Assembly (NCBI RefSeq): GCF_958299795.1
Contig: NC_133202.1
Location: forward strand, 22,667,873-22,731,872
Source: Porites lutea
Taxonomy: Eukaryota > Cnidaria > Anthozoa > Scleractinia > Poritidae
Reading direction: 5' to 3'
DNA length: 64,000 nucleotides
A program made the translations under genes and the position numbers. Below are positions 48,962 through 60,800 of this stretch, piece after piece. Below the pieces are notes generated by a model that made no database searches, was not told the DNA's origin, and saw nothing but the letters and a program-made list of their open reading frames with translations. The first letter of the stretch is position 1, and every line of letters starts with the position of its first letter.

Positions 48962-50744
48962 TTTCTTGCCTTTGCCAACCGAAGACCAGTGTAGCACGCA
49001 GGGGGTTTTACAGGATAAGAAATGGTTTATCAAATAAGTAAATTCGTAAAGCTCTGCAAAACCCTAATTAAACAGCTGTAACAAAGGCTTCCTTTGGCCA
49101 TATTTACGTGTGTAATCATCTATTATGTGGTGAGGTGATTAATGTTGTCTCTGGGGAAATAACCTCAGTCAGCCTGGTTTTATGCATTTTATCTTAATTC
49201 GTTTTCCCACACTTCCTAAACACGGATATCCATTTTATGTGTTCATGTAAACGTTTTCTCGTGTTCAATAATGTTTACCAGGCCAAATCTTATCATGGGC
49301 ACAAACTATGGAGGCACCACAAAAGCTTGTTTCATGACGTGCGTAGCTGATGCAGAAGCAGTATGTTTATTTAAATTACGTAATTTAATTGTTGGTTTTC
49401 CTGAATACTTGTTAATTGAGAGAGCTAAATTACTTTAAATCGTAAACTCCATGGTTGATTTGTTCGGATCAACGCCGCAAACCCTCGACGATGTCCTATT
49501 ACCAAGGGAAGAGTGTTGCGCCTAGCCGTTCAAACCCTATGATCCTCGATCATTTCGCTACCTTGTTAAAGAGTTAACTTTAGACCCTAACGCATTTCGT
49601 GTCACTCACAGATACAAAAATTAATAATAATAAAGCCTGATATCATGGTTTTATCATGTAAACCGCTTATAGCCGACCTTCACACTCTTCTGAGGCTTTC
49701 AGTCAAAAAACTGAAACACCCCACGCTAAAATAGTGACTTTGCACCTTTTTAAGACTCAAGACCTTGGAGACCATCCCCTGTCTTACGTCACATACCAGT
49801 CTAGGCCAAGGGAGAACGCCTCCCCCCCCCCCCCCGGGTGGTTACCCAGTAATCCGTGTTACCATAACTTTTAATGGCAGTCTTTACACTAGAACCTAAA
49901 TAAGCTAAGAAATATTTCAAGACAAGTAAATTTTTTAATTCTTCAAGTAAAATAAAGCTTCACAGAACCGTTTCTTTTTTTACTTCAGGTTAACTTAAAC
50001 CTATTTTCCCACGCAACATCAAGATTAATGGACATGATTCACTTTTCTCAAAGCTCAAGAAACCGCAAGTTCGCTCAGTCGGTTTTAAGAATGGTTTTCA
50101 AGTCACCTGAAACTTTCCTTAATCGTTTCAGCATTCCGACTTTAATGAGATGCGAAATAAAATAACTTGAGATTCTACTTAAGCCGTCACACACATATCT
50201 TTGGTAAATTAAACTTAGCAGCTGCTAAGTCTTAAAGGCTTAACGGTCTAATGTAAAGGCAACCAATATGATGGTTTTTCTGTGGAATCAGAACAGTCAG
50301 CCCGAAGGTTTTCTTTTTCGAGTTTCATTCCACTAGATCAAACCACAGCGCTTTACCTTAACTTTCTTATAGTTCGTTGTATTTCGCCTCTGCGCTAATT
50401 ATTCTTTGAAAGGTCAACATTGAAAAATGTTCAGCTGAAAACAGACTGCAATTAGATTCGATTGCTGAACAACTCTGTTGGCTTGGCTTTTCTACGATTA
50501 TTATTTAGCGAAAACAAAGCAACCAAAACAAAGGACAATAAAATGTTACATGTCAAGCCTTTAATTTTGCGGATCTTAAACACATTAATGCAAATTCAGT
50601 GTAAATTCCTAAAACAACGTCAAAACGAATCTTTGAAAGTTAGACATGAAACTCGAGGCACATAAAGAATGTTTGGAAAATTTCACCTTACAACAAATAC
50701 GGAATCGAACATTATACGAACACATTGTCACCCCATTCAAGGAA
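48962..50744. other. Intergenic, nothing supported
   Basis: It holds the presumed promoter of the ephrin-fibrinogen gene, without a clear TATA box. A C run of about 16 lies at 49821-49837, a mutation-prone homopolymer. No gene was recognised. Confidence 0.4.
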
Positions 50745-50950
50745 ATGCACATTCCGGAATCCGGGAAATTTTTACTTGTGGAATCTTGAATCCTGGGCTT
50801 TGGAATCCATAATACAGCTTAAGGGATCCGGAGTCCCACTAACGATTGGAATCCAGAGTCCCAGTTCAACTGACAAAGAATTCGGAAACCAACACTTAGA
50901 ATCCTGAATCTATGGCGTGGAATCCAGAATCTAAGGCTGTCTTGGATTCC
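50745..50950. repeat. GGAATCC-type short-period repeat tract
   Basis: Variants of GGAATCC/GAATCCNGAATC recur roughly every 15-30 bp across about 200 bp (GGAATCCGGG, GGAATCTTGAATCC, GGAATCCAGAGTCC, GGAATCCAGAATC). It is a degenerate satellite-like tract with no coding content. Confidence 0.65.
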
Positions 50951-51038
50951 CTTACACGGAGCAAACATTGGCTCAATGTCTATATAGATTACAGAATTCA
51001 CTGAGGCACTTGCTCTAGCAGTTTCTATAGGTAATAGC

Positions 51039-51162
51039 ATGATTTGTGATGATATCTGTCATAAATTCCGCGAGTGATATTTCGAAATTGCTATACGTAG
51101 CAATTGAGACAATTTTGAAATATCACGAGTGATATTTATGCCAAATATCACTTACAAATCAT
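51039..51162. repeat. Hairpin repeat
   Basis: CATGATTTGTGATGATAT is mirrored by ATATCACTTACAAATCATG. Inside, GAGTGATATTTCGAAATTG pairs with AATTTTGAAATATCACGAGT around TACGTA. Confidence 0.7.
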
Positions 51163-51660
51163 GGCCGTCTTTGTTTATACTACTACCCGCAAAAGTTAAT
51201 TGTAATTTTCACAGGTAGGTATTTCAAATAGAGCTGAAATACAACCGCTGTAAGCCAATCAAATAGTAGAAATTTCTCATGCAGTAGTATTTTCTCTCAA
51301 GTAGACCGCAAACAAGCAAGGCTTCTAACTTTTCAACCCTTAAATCGGTGACCAACATCAATTTTCTTCTAACAACGTTAATACATAATCACGTAGAAAG
51401 GTTATGAGAAACAATGTAATGATCATCAAAGAGAAAACACTTTGACGTTTTGTTCTGAGGATCTGATTTCTTACGTGATTTCATGTTATTTTTTTAAGTT
51501 CTTTGGTCCTGTGCTCTTTGACCGTGGTAGGGTTGGCTAGCAGGAAAAAAAAAACAACAACAGACTTTACAGTCGTTCACTTTGATAGCTGCACAAGTAC
51601 TCAGACACTCGATAAATTTTAATCCATTTACAAACAGTAATTAATTTCCACAATTCACAG

Positions 51661-51666
51661 TTTATT
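51661..51666 (-). terminator. Polyadenylation signal of CTHRC1-like copy B
   Basis: AATAAA on the minus strand, 189 nt past the stop codon. It is the first canonical signal I see downstream. Confidence 0.45.
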
Positions 51667-51854
51667 CAGCTTTAATAACATATTCTTTAATCTCTACATG
51701 CAGGATAGCGTAAGTTGCAGCACTTAACAAGCTTTTAACTGAACCTATCTCGCCTTCCAGCTTTCGTTACCCTTCTCCAGTGTAATTATATTTATATTGC
51801 TATTTTCTTGATAGCACCTCTAACTAGAGATTCTAACTAGAAGGCGACTAATTT

Positions 51855-54800
51855 TTAATGGGGTGCCTGAGGTTTGTCCACTTCTTCAACAATGATCCTG
51901 CTGACCTGAACTTTTTTAGGAAAAGGGAGCTGGTTTTTGCTCCCTTTATCACAATCACGAACATGAAACTCAACTTTCACTTTACCATTGGCGATACTAC
52001 CACAGTAACCCTCTAGGTTAGCAGGTCGAATGCTCAGTTCCTTAGGAGTATGATCCAAGGCACCATCAATTGCAGCTGGGTCTTTGCACTCCACACCATT
52101 GAAAGTAAAGAAAAATCTTTTGCAGCAATGGGTGCAGCCAATATTCCCTACGTACACAACCCGAAGGAAGGAATCCTTTTTTTCTTTCACGAAGTCGCAG
52201 ACCTATATGGTATAATGGAAGTTAAGCAGGAATTAGTCCTTACTTTCTATCACTATTTCTATCTAAAGGAAAAATGAGTAATTTTGCTAAAAATGGTCGT
52301 TCGGGAGGATCTTCAGCATTTTTGTCGGCGTACTAATGGCGCTTTCCATTTGTCAGAACCGGACCAATCATTTTGACAATGAAATTGGCTTTTTCCCGAA
52401 AAACCACCTCCTTCCTGCACTATTTAGGATTTGACTAATCTGGCTGGATATTTTTAATTAATAGTGAAATTCTCATTACATCGGAAAGGGTCTTTGTTCA
52501 GACAAATGGAAAGCGCCCTTGGTTACTGTATAAGTTCAACCAATTTTTATTTTTGGACCGAGATGAGCAAAATTTCATGAAAAGCAGATCACTCAATGAA
52601 ATGAGCATAAATATGGCTAAAAATGAGTTTTTCAAGAAAGAAGGCATATTTTCCGACTAATCTCACGTAATTAAACAGCTTTTTTGTTTTTCACATGCGC
52701 AAAAGCCAAAATTTGGATTTTTGTTTTGCGAATCTATTTCGATCTTTCTCCTCACTCTCTTATTTTCCTTTGCCTTTCTTCTTTATCGGCGGTTTTGTTG
52801 CCTTCTTTATCGTCTTTCTTTTGCATGGAATTGTGGCTGGCTAACTTTTTAAGAAAGGGAAAAATTTAATTTTCAACGAGTAGTATGTAGACTGTGAATT
52901 TGGCAGTGGATTTTCCCAAAATGTTACCTATTTTTGAGACTGTGACTCTGTCAGGATTGGTCAGAATATCTAAAACGAGGTATCACGGGAAAGATCTATC
53001 TTTGCTGACGTTGTTGCCTACCAATTTATTAACTTAAACTGAAAGCCTAATGGGTCTAGGAAGAGAAATATAAATCTTTCCACATTGAACGAAAACGACC
53101 AAAGCAGTCATCGAAGGGTTAAACTGACTCTCAGAACGAATTTCGTGTTGGACATTTTTCGTTCTGTGACACTCATTAGCAGCCCATAGACGCCCCATGG
53201 TACCAGGGTTTTTTTAGCTTTAAAAATTTCTAATTATCGTCCCTTTGATTATCCCAAAGGCAGGAAAACTAGCTGGTGTTTGCGTATTCCAGCCACCCCT
53301 ACACCCGATAGGTCCTTATCAAATCAATAAAAATAAATTCTTTAAGGAGTTTATGGAACACAACACAGTTAAGAACCCCAACTAGTAGCAGGCGATCGAA
53401 CCTGTTCGCTATTTCACTAGCGTGGCCTAGGATTCGAACTCTGGACTACAGTAAACAAATCCAGCTAGCGGTCAGAGCGGGACTTGAACTTAAGGCCTCC
53501 GGATTACAAGACTAGCACTCTACCCGCCGGTCATCCTTCCTCTAAAATACTGCTTCTTGCAAAAAAAGAGTTACTGTTGCTCTTACTTTAATTGTTCCAA
53601 CGTCTTTTTTAACGCACTGCTTCCATCGTCGTTTATTTCCTGAAGATCCAGGGATGCCAGGAGGACCCCGTGGACCAGGGAAACCACGAGGACCGGGATG
53701 TCCTTTATGTCCTGGCGGTCCACGGTGGCCAGGGGGACCACGATGACAAAACCACCGTCTCTGTGTAAAATATAATGTTAAATATGATGAGAAGTTTGGA
53801 GATATTTCCAACAGATCTTAATTATGTTAATTCATTATTCATTCAAAATAACTCACCGTCTCTGATTGGCTTTAGTTTAAATTTGACTTTTAATTGGTGC
53901 AACGAACAGGTCACGTTTTATAAAAAAAAGCCTAATCATGTTACCGTTTCTGATGCAATAAGTTAAATTTGCACTGCACTATACACTGAGGAGCTGAAAA
54001 CTCAGTAACCATCACTTTTCAAGACTGCAAAATGAATTTTCCAATCGACCCCGATAACTCCAGCCTTTTCTAACTCGAAATGTTTTTCGTTTCCCTTCAG
54101 AGTTCGAGTTACAGGGGTTCGTCTGTATAACAACGGCTGGTGACAATGTAAGTCAGATGACGAAGGATTGGCTGGAGGATTGCTGTAGTGTTGACCACTG
54201 ACCAGTGTTAGTTTTATTGCTTTTACAAAAAGAGGAGCTAATGGGGTGCATGATACACGAGTGAAGGTACAACCATCAGAATTCGAGTTATCGGGGTGAT
54301 TTTGAGTGACTTTTTGATCAAGGGAAAGGACATTTAGTTCGAGTTAGCGGGGAATTCGAGTTATCCGAGTAAAAATGACTGAAAAATGGGGTGTAATCCA
54401 AGGGAAATTGGACTTACTTCGAGTAAGCGGAGAACTCGACTTATCCGAGTAGTCCAAGTTGTCGGAGTTCTATTGTATATGGTGACATTAAAAGCATTTG
54501 ATTTATTACAGAGCCGTGATTTTTAATTTCTGATTGACAGTAACCGGCAGTATAATGAGTGAAGAGTTAAGACTACTTTGAGGCGTTATTGTTCCCTTCT
54601 ATACGGCGTTTGCAAAGTTTTTCACACAACGTCAGGTGTAGTTAAGAAGTTAAGTGACTGCCTACTTTTCTAATACCCTTTTTTGCTTGCAATGTTTCTT
54701 ACTATCAAGGATATTACTTCCATCCAACGTTTTTTACTCACGCCTTTTTAGGGACCTTCTACTTAAGAAAGGAAAAATAATATTTTATATTTTTACCTCG

Positions 54801-54871
54801 GCTCTTTCCGCGTTGCCTAAGCTAATGACGGCCAAAAGTAGCAGTGGAAGGAATACCAAAGACTGCTCCAT
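51855..54871 (-). CDS. CTHRC1: CTHRC1-like secreted short collagen (copy B, complete, 3 exons)
   Basis: Exons 54871-54797, 53760-53587 and 52202-51855 are all phase 0 with GT-AG borders, 198 residues in total. Exon 1 is a signal peptide ([20 protein letters not shown]). Exon 2 starts [20 protein letters not shown], continues through about 11 Gly-X-Y triplets and ends in [13 protein letters not shown]. Exon 3 has the same 348-nt length as in copy A and the same landmarks: [54 protein letters not shown]. Within exon 3 the segment between the last Cys and VSRII is changed: the family's GWNSVSR is FPKKVQVSR. The His-rich GPPGH triplets are shared with copy C and not with copy A, so B and C are closer. 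Secretion and trimerisation are inferred from the family. Confidence 0.9.
52338..52517. mobile_element. MITE with GGCGCTTTCCATTTGTC ends
   Basis: The terminal 17 bp are exact reverse complements. It shares the GGCGCTTTCCA core with the element at 40544-40798 and lies in intron 2 of CTHRC1-like copy B. Confidence 0.75.
53300..53534 (-). mobile_element. tRNA-derived SINE
   Basis: Read on the minus strand from 53534, the head GGCGGGTAGAGTGCTAGTCT, then TGTAATCCGGAGG and GTTCAAGTCCC, has A-box and B-box structure and a TGT at the anticodon position, like tRNA-Thr. It continues with CGCTAGCTGG and a second GTTCGAATCC-like stretch, a layout I recall from a common coral SINE. It is inside CTHRC1-like copy B, between exons 2 and 3. 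Confidence 0.7.
54044..54478. mobile_element. Tigger/pogo-like MITE with CGAGTTA repeats
   Basis: GTTCGAGTTACAGGGG, CGAGTTATCGGGG, TTCGAGTTAGCGGGG, CGAGTTATCCGAG and CTTCGAGTAAGCGGAG recur. The right end GTCGGAGTTCTATTGTATA resembles the terminus of pogo/Tigger elements with TA target sites. The left end is unclear, so it may be truncated. Confidence 0.5.
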
Positions 54872-54942
54872 GTTGCTTTCGTACCAATAAGGTCAGTGTC
54901 AAACACCAAGATCTGATAAAAGAAAGTCGTACTGGAATAAGC

Positions 54943-54952
54943 AATATATAAT
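54943..54952 (-). promoter_or_regulatory. Possible TATA box of CTHRC1-like copy B
   Basis: ATTATATATT on the minus strand, about 75-80 bp upstream of the ATG at 54871. The sequence is AT-rich, so this is weaker than the TATA box of copy A. Confidence 0.35.
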
Positions 54953-56204
54953 CGGGATCAACTTTAATTTTTCCAATTTTAAATACTTAAAAGTACTTTT
55001 TCCGTTCTGAACATGTTTACTGTACTACCCGAACTTATACCAACATGTCATACCGGACCGGCCCTTGTAAAAGGGTCCGGTAAAAAAAAGGGAGGATGTG
55101 GGAAGCCAATTCCTCTTCGTTCCAAGGACCCAATGCCCAGTTTCTTTTTGACTCCTTTAGGGACCTCTTGTGAAAAGACGACTTTTTTCTAAGTTTAGGT
55201 AATTCATGCAAAATCATTAGTCAAATACAGGTACCTAATAGGGCCAATATTTGTCCGAAAGAGCTGCTCCCAAGGATTTTCAGCTAGCAGGAATTCAGTG
55301 TTACAAAATGCGAAAGACGGTGGTCGCACAGGGAGGTTCGACTGTATAATGATAATACGAGAGGAAAGAGATGTGTTGTCCACTTACCAAGAACTGGATG
55401 CTGACGGAACAAAAAGAAAGGACTGCTAATAAACAATTACCTAGGAAAATGGAAAGCAATGAGACTAAGGCATGGTGATATATTGAATAAGCTCCTAATG
55501 TCATTGGTTAGCGATGACTTAATTGAATCCGAATCTCATTCCGGTTACCAAATTCCTGTTCGTTCAATGAAAAGTTAATAATAATAAGTTGGTAAGTTTT
55601 TGTGTTAGGTAATGCGATTGTGAATACCTAAACAGAAATATAAAACACGACGTTCATCCATAATTAACGGTAAATAAAACTCGACTATGGTGCCATGTTA
55701 GCTTAATTATTAGCTTATTTATATTTCATGACATCATGAGTGATCATATTCTGAACAGCAAATAGTTTTCACTAAGTATGGTGTTTGTTTAGGTACGACT
55801 GATTTTATCCAAAATAAAGCATCAAAATTTAGTTCCCAACAGCTGAGACTTGCTGGGAATCCAAGGATAACTAAACGAACTTTGATGTTTTACTATTTTA
55901 AAAATAGATATCTGGGTAAAATATCGAACTTATGCTTATACGAAGGAATTCGTTTATAGTGTTTACTTTGTGGCTTCCTTTTAAACTACTATTTCCTCTG
56001 ATATATACCGAGACTGAATTTTTTCAGCGGAGCTGATTTTGAACTCATCGTCAAGGTAAAACTGATTTTAATTTTACCCCAGTGATGTTTTGTCAAGAAG
56101 GAAGGGGTGTCTCATTTTAAAGGAAACGATAAGTCCTCAGCTCGTCGATTTGAGTTTTAAATCAAAATTCTTCGTAGGAGAGAGGTCGAATTGATAGATT
56201 GGAG
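54953..56204. other. Intergenic between divergent CTHRC1-like copies B and C
   Basis: No gene was recognised. The region would carry upstream control sequences of both divergent genes. Confidence 0.4.
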
Positions 56205-56420
56205 ATTCATGGCCGTGGCATGCAAACGCTGAGAAGTTTCTCTAGCCTCCCTCCCTTTAAACGGGTTCAAATCCCAGCGTCGACGACATATGTGTGTTAA
56301 GTATGTTGTCGGTTGTCTTCCTTGCTCAGAGAGGTTTTTCCTCCGGATATTCCAGTTTATTCCTTTCCTCAAAACCAAGACTTTCGAATTCCAGTCCGAT
56401 CTGGAACGCACGAATTCGTT
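56205..56420 (+). repeat. SINE-like interspersed repeat
   Basis: GGTTCAAATCCCAGCGTCGA resembles a tRNA B box. It is followed by GTTGTCGGTTGTCTTCCTTG, CTCAGAGAGG and TTTTTCCTCCGGATATTCCA, a series of words I recall in repeats of other cnidarian sequences. Confidence 0.5.
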
Positions 56421-56770
56421 TAAAAGAGTTCTTGAGAACTATTTTGAGTAAACAAATTGCAAATTACGGTGAAACTGTAAGTGGATTTTGGGGAATCCTC
56501 GCGTTTTATTTTTGAGTTAACTTTGGTCGTAACTAAGTGATACGCGATAGTTACAACTCAGGCGAGAAATGAAACCACAAAGTACTTGCAAAATCTACGA
56601 AGCGGGCCGAAAATGGTGGTATTTGAGGTTTTCTTTCTGAAAAATGATCGCAAGTGATCTCTTAACAAAGTTTATCAGGTCCACTTTTGTTATATTAGCC
56701 CTGACTGACACTCAGACTTTAATTCGCATTAACAAACAGTCAGCTCACCAGATAGGAATTTTGAACTTGA

Positions 56771-56991
56771 GGGGTGGCGAATGACCTCGAAAAACGTGGG
56801 TCTCGGAAAATTTTGGCAGGATCTCGAAATCTCGGAAGCGTTTTTGATAAGGCTCGAAGTCTCGTTCTTTCATGGTTTGTTTTTACTTTTTTTGAGTCTC
56901 GAAACTTTTCACCAAAGAGTCTCGGGTTCGGATTTCTAACTAGGATCTCGGCGTCTCGGCGAGTCTCGGATTTTACCATTCGCCACCCCTA
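56771..56991. mobile_element. MITE with internal GTCTCGG repeats
   Basis: GGGGTGGCGAATG at the left is mirrored by CATTCGCCACCCC at the right. ACTTGA flanks both sides (56765-56770 and 56992-56997), within a 7/8 match that would fit an 8-bp hAT-type duplication. Internally GTCTCGG/ATCTCGG recurs. Confidence 0.65.
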
Positions 56992-56999
56992 ACTTGATA

Positions 57000-57899
57000 C
57001 AGCTTATTTATAATCATATGAAGTCACAACTAAACAATCGCTCCTTTTCAATATTAGGTTATGTTTTGTTCTTCCCTCGTTCCATTGTGTTTGAAGTTTT
57101 TAACTTTTGCGGCTTTAAGCACTTTCATCTCTAACAGCTGAAGCTCACCTCGCTGCTAGGCTTCGTCAGTGCCCAGTTGTTGGTAGGTAACTTGCGATTA
57201 ATTTCGTCAAATTTACAGTTTCATTTCACCCTCTTAGTTGTTGGGACTAAAGTGCTTGGTTTGGACGACCATTTTTGTGAAAATTGCTCTTTTGTGGTTG
57301 TTTAGTTCTCTCTCTTTTACGAGCGTCCTCTATACTCCGGCTTTTGTGAAGGTGATTGAGGCTATGGTTTAAGTTCTTATTTACTCGTGATTGCTCATGT
57401 CCCAAGAAAATTTTTACGTGAACGTACGCGTGAAAGGGGTTTTGGAATTACACTTAACACCCGTGATCGAAGATTTGATTTTAACGTGATTCAAGAAAAT
57501 TACGCCGCTTTGTGTGAACTGATTTTTTTGTAATTTAGCTCGGCAAATTTTTACATTCTGCAGTTATGGCTAGTATTGAATACTCTAAGTTACTATTAAT
57601 TTTCTTTTGTGATTTCTCTTTACTTGACTTCCGTTGCATAAGCAACGTTTTAGGTCGTGGTAGTGTAGCAACAGGGGAAAGATGTAGCGATGTGTTTGAA
57701 GGATTAGGATTCCAAATCTGTGTTTAGTTTAAACGTCTGCAAATCCAAATACCCTAAATTTAATCAATCTGGGCACATTTAAGAAGCTGAAGCAGGATAG
57801 GATGCAAAACTTCTTAAATCCCGATTCAGTTACATTACACTTATGATGGTTTTTGTTTAATTAACAAATGAATGCATTTTTCTTTCGGCAGCACCAAAC
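57000..57899 (+). other. Upstream region of CTHRC1-like copy C
   Basis: No coding exon was recognised. A pyrimidine tract and AG (TTTTTCTTTCGGCAG) end 8 nt before the ATG at 57900, suggesting a spliced 5' UTR whose first exon lies upstream. Confidence 0.4.
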
Positions 57900-60800
57900 A
57901 TGAAATTTTATTTTCCATTTATCGCACTCCTTCTTGTGGTTACAATCTGTAAAGGCAACAGTCCGGAAAAGGTACGAGAAAAACATTCTTTAACTTGAGA
58001 GATAACTGAAAAATCAAAAAAAGTCATAGATTGGAAAATTGTGTCACGGAAGAGTATTGATCTTTCATGCGAATACTTTAGAAAGAATTCAATTCAACTT
58101 AATTCATTCGATCGCCATATAATGTCATAAATAGACAATTCCCACACCGATAATTTTTATTTTGTCATAAGAGATCTCAGAACATTTCTCTAAATATTTC
58201 CCTGGCGAACCCCCTCCAGTAATCTCCCATAAAGGGTACCGAAATAGGTGTCCGCGTAAGGATCGACCACTCACTTCGTTGCTCATTTGCTCTCTCGCCA
58301 AAGAAACCAATAGATTCGCCTCTTCTGAGATGAAATTGTATGTCAGATTCTCAAAGTTCCTATTTTGCCGTCTGAACTTTTTTTTTTATTATCGTTTTCC
58401 GAAATTAAGATCTCCAAAAAGGCTCATTTCGCATTAATTAAACATTAAAGAAATGTTTATGGAAACCCGCAACGCCTTTTAGGTTACTTGATTAGTAACC
58501 AACAGTGTCCATTTCTCAACGGCGACGACCAACAGGACTGAGTTTATGACTGGGCTTAATATAGGCAGCTCCGCGATGTCTGGCGGGTCCAGAAAATATC
58601 CATTCCCACCATGGAGGGCTCCTCTGCTTTAGACCCCCAACCCCCCCAGGAATAGTGCTTGTCGGACTCCCTCCATCCCCTGGAATTCCGATTATTTTCC
58701 AACTGACTTTGTTAGGTAGCCCCTGAAAGGAAAACATGTTTGTCCGTCATCAATGCTGTTGCACTATAGATAAAGAGAGAAAAGTCCTTTTATTCATGTC
58801 AACAGATTGTCTAATAATCTCAACTTTCCCTTGTAAAAAAAATAATCAATCACTTCCTTTAAGTTAAAGAGATGTTAGAAGACGGCTTAGAAAGCGTCCA
58901 CTTCATGAATAAAAGAAGTAATAGATCGTAATACAGCAATAGCCAGATAACTGGAACTTTATTCATGAGCCGATGACAACTAGTATTGCGTAAGCGGTGA
59001 AAAAAGCATTTCGCCGACCGTTAATAAAAGATCATCGATGAAAAGAAGAATTCTTGTTTTAAAAGACCTCTAACAGTAAAATAACTGATAGCTTGCTCAA
59101 CAGAGCGCCGGTTTATTTATTTACTAATATCATAGGTGACGAATTACTCCTAACTTTGGCACGAAATTTCAGCGTTAATTTGTAATTTCACATGTGAAAT
59201 TACAAAATTGCCACGGCAACTTCCGTACGTCAGTCTCAGTGTCAAGATGGCGACGAAGTTATAAAATGCCGTGAATGAAGATGTCAAGGCACAAATAGAC
59301 TACGAGTAGTCCCCCATTTTTCCTCAGAGATAGTAGAGCGTGCTAAACGCGAGCGTGCGTGAAAATCATCCCACGCGAGAAAAGGCGACACGCGGCAGGG
59401 AGAGAGAAAAATGAGGGACTACAGACAAAGCCCAAGCTTTTGAACTAATGCGTTGCTCTCGCAACGCAAAACTCTGATTGGCTCTTCCATGGAAATCTGT
59501 CAACATCTGTCAAAAACGCGCCAGCCGCTATCAACACTCGACATAATCACAATTTACAGAACAAACAACTAGAGCAGAACAAATAACAGCACAGAACAAT
59601 TAACTAGAGTTGCTCTTGTAGAAGCAACTAAGCAGAGAGCCAACCCGGCAACTGGTGAGGTTCGCGTGGGGAACCGAAACCATGGTCTTGCCTGATCACG
59701 AAGTGGGAATAACAGAACAGTCGCAAGGCTGTTAAGCTAATTCAAAAGTTATCACCAAGGGAGGAACTACGTGCTCCAGTCCAAAGACTCACATTATCTC
59801 CAGAAAAACAAGCGGCAGTTAAAATTCATGAGCAGTTATGACTGAGTCACATCGCAATTCTCTATAGTTAATGTAGTTTTAGTGTAAGCTGCAATCCATT
59901 CTTTGAGATTTGGATATCACCATCCATCCTGCTAAAAACGCTAATGAGCTGGGCCCAGCGTGACAAAACATTGCAGAAAACGGTCGCTGATTCACGGCCA
60001 AAAAGAAAATCGCTTAAAATTATTCAGATCCAGGAGGCAATTACCGGAGAAATTAAACAACCCAAAACCCTTATTTAGCCGCGTTGAAGCACTTTACTTT
60101 TCAAAAGAGGTCAAAGAAAATGCTCCTGCATCAGAGGGCAAATCATGCCAACCATAAACAATAACCGCAGAAAATTAATATGCGTGTCACGACCTCTCAG
60201 TATGAAATAAGCGGCAAAAAGCACATTTGCTCAGTCAAAACGTTTTCCTCCAGAGCAGAATCTACCCGTCAGAGAAAAAAAAATTCATTGGAACAAACAG
60301 CGTTGTGGCATGAGTTAAAGTCGTGTGTTGCCTACACTATCAAGTTCTTCTCGCGAAACAGCCATGAAGAAAATTAGTATCTGGGTTTTCTTTTGCTTGC
60401 AATAAATATCTTCCGTAGTTTACCGATGACAAGAGCAATGACAGCTCAATAAGGGAAGGAATCCCATTGGATGTGCTTAATTGATTTGGAAGGGGATACG
60501 AACTTCACACTCCAAAATCAGTCGGCCGTGAAGGGTCAAAAGCTTGGGCTTTGTCTGTAGTCCGTTATTTTTCTCTCTCCCCGCCGCGTGTCACCTTTTC
60601 TCGCGTGGGGTGATTTTCACGCGCCCTCGCGTTTCGCATGCTCTACTATCCCTGAGGAAAAATGGGGGACTACTCGTAGTCTAAGGCACAAACAGACGCT
60701 TTAGAAAACCTGAACACACGAAAGAGCACGTCAAGAAGGATTCTAACAGGCATTTTGTCGAAAATTTTGAAAAAATTCTGAACTTAAGCCAAATTTAAGG

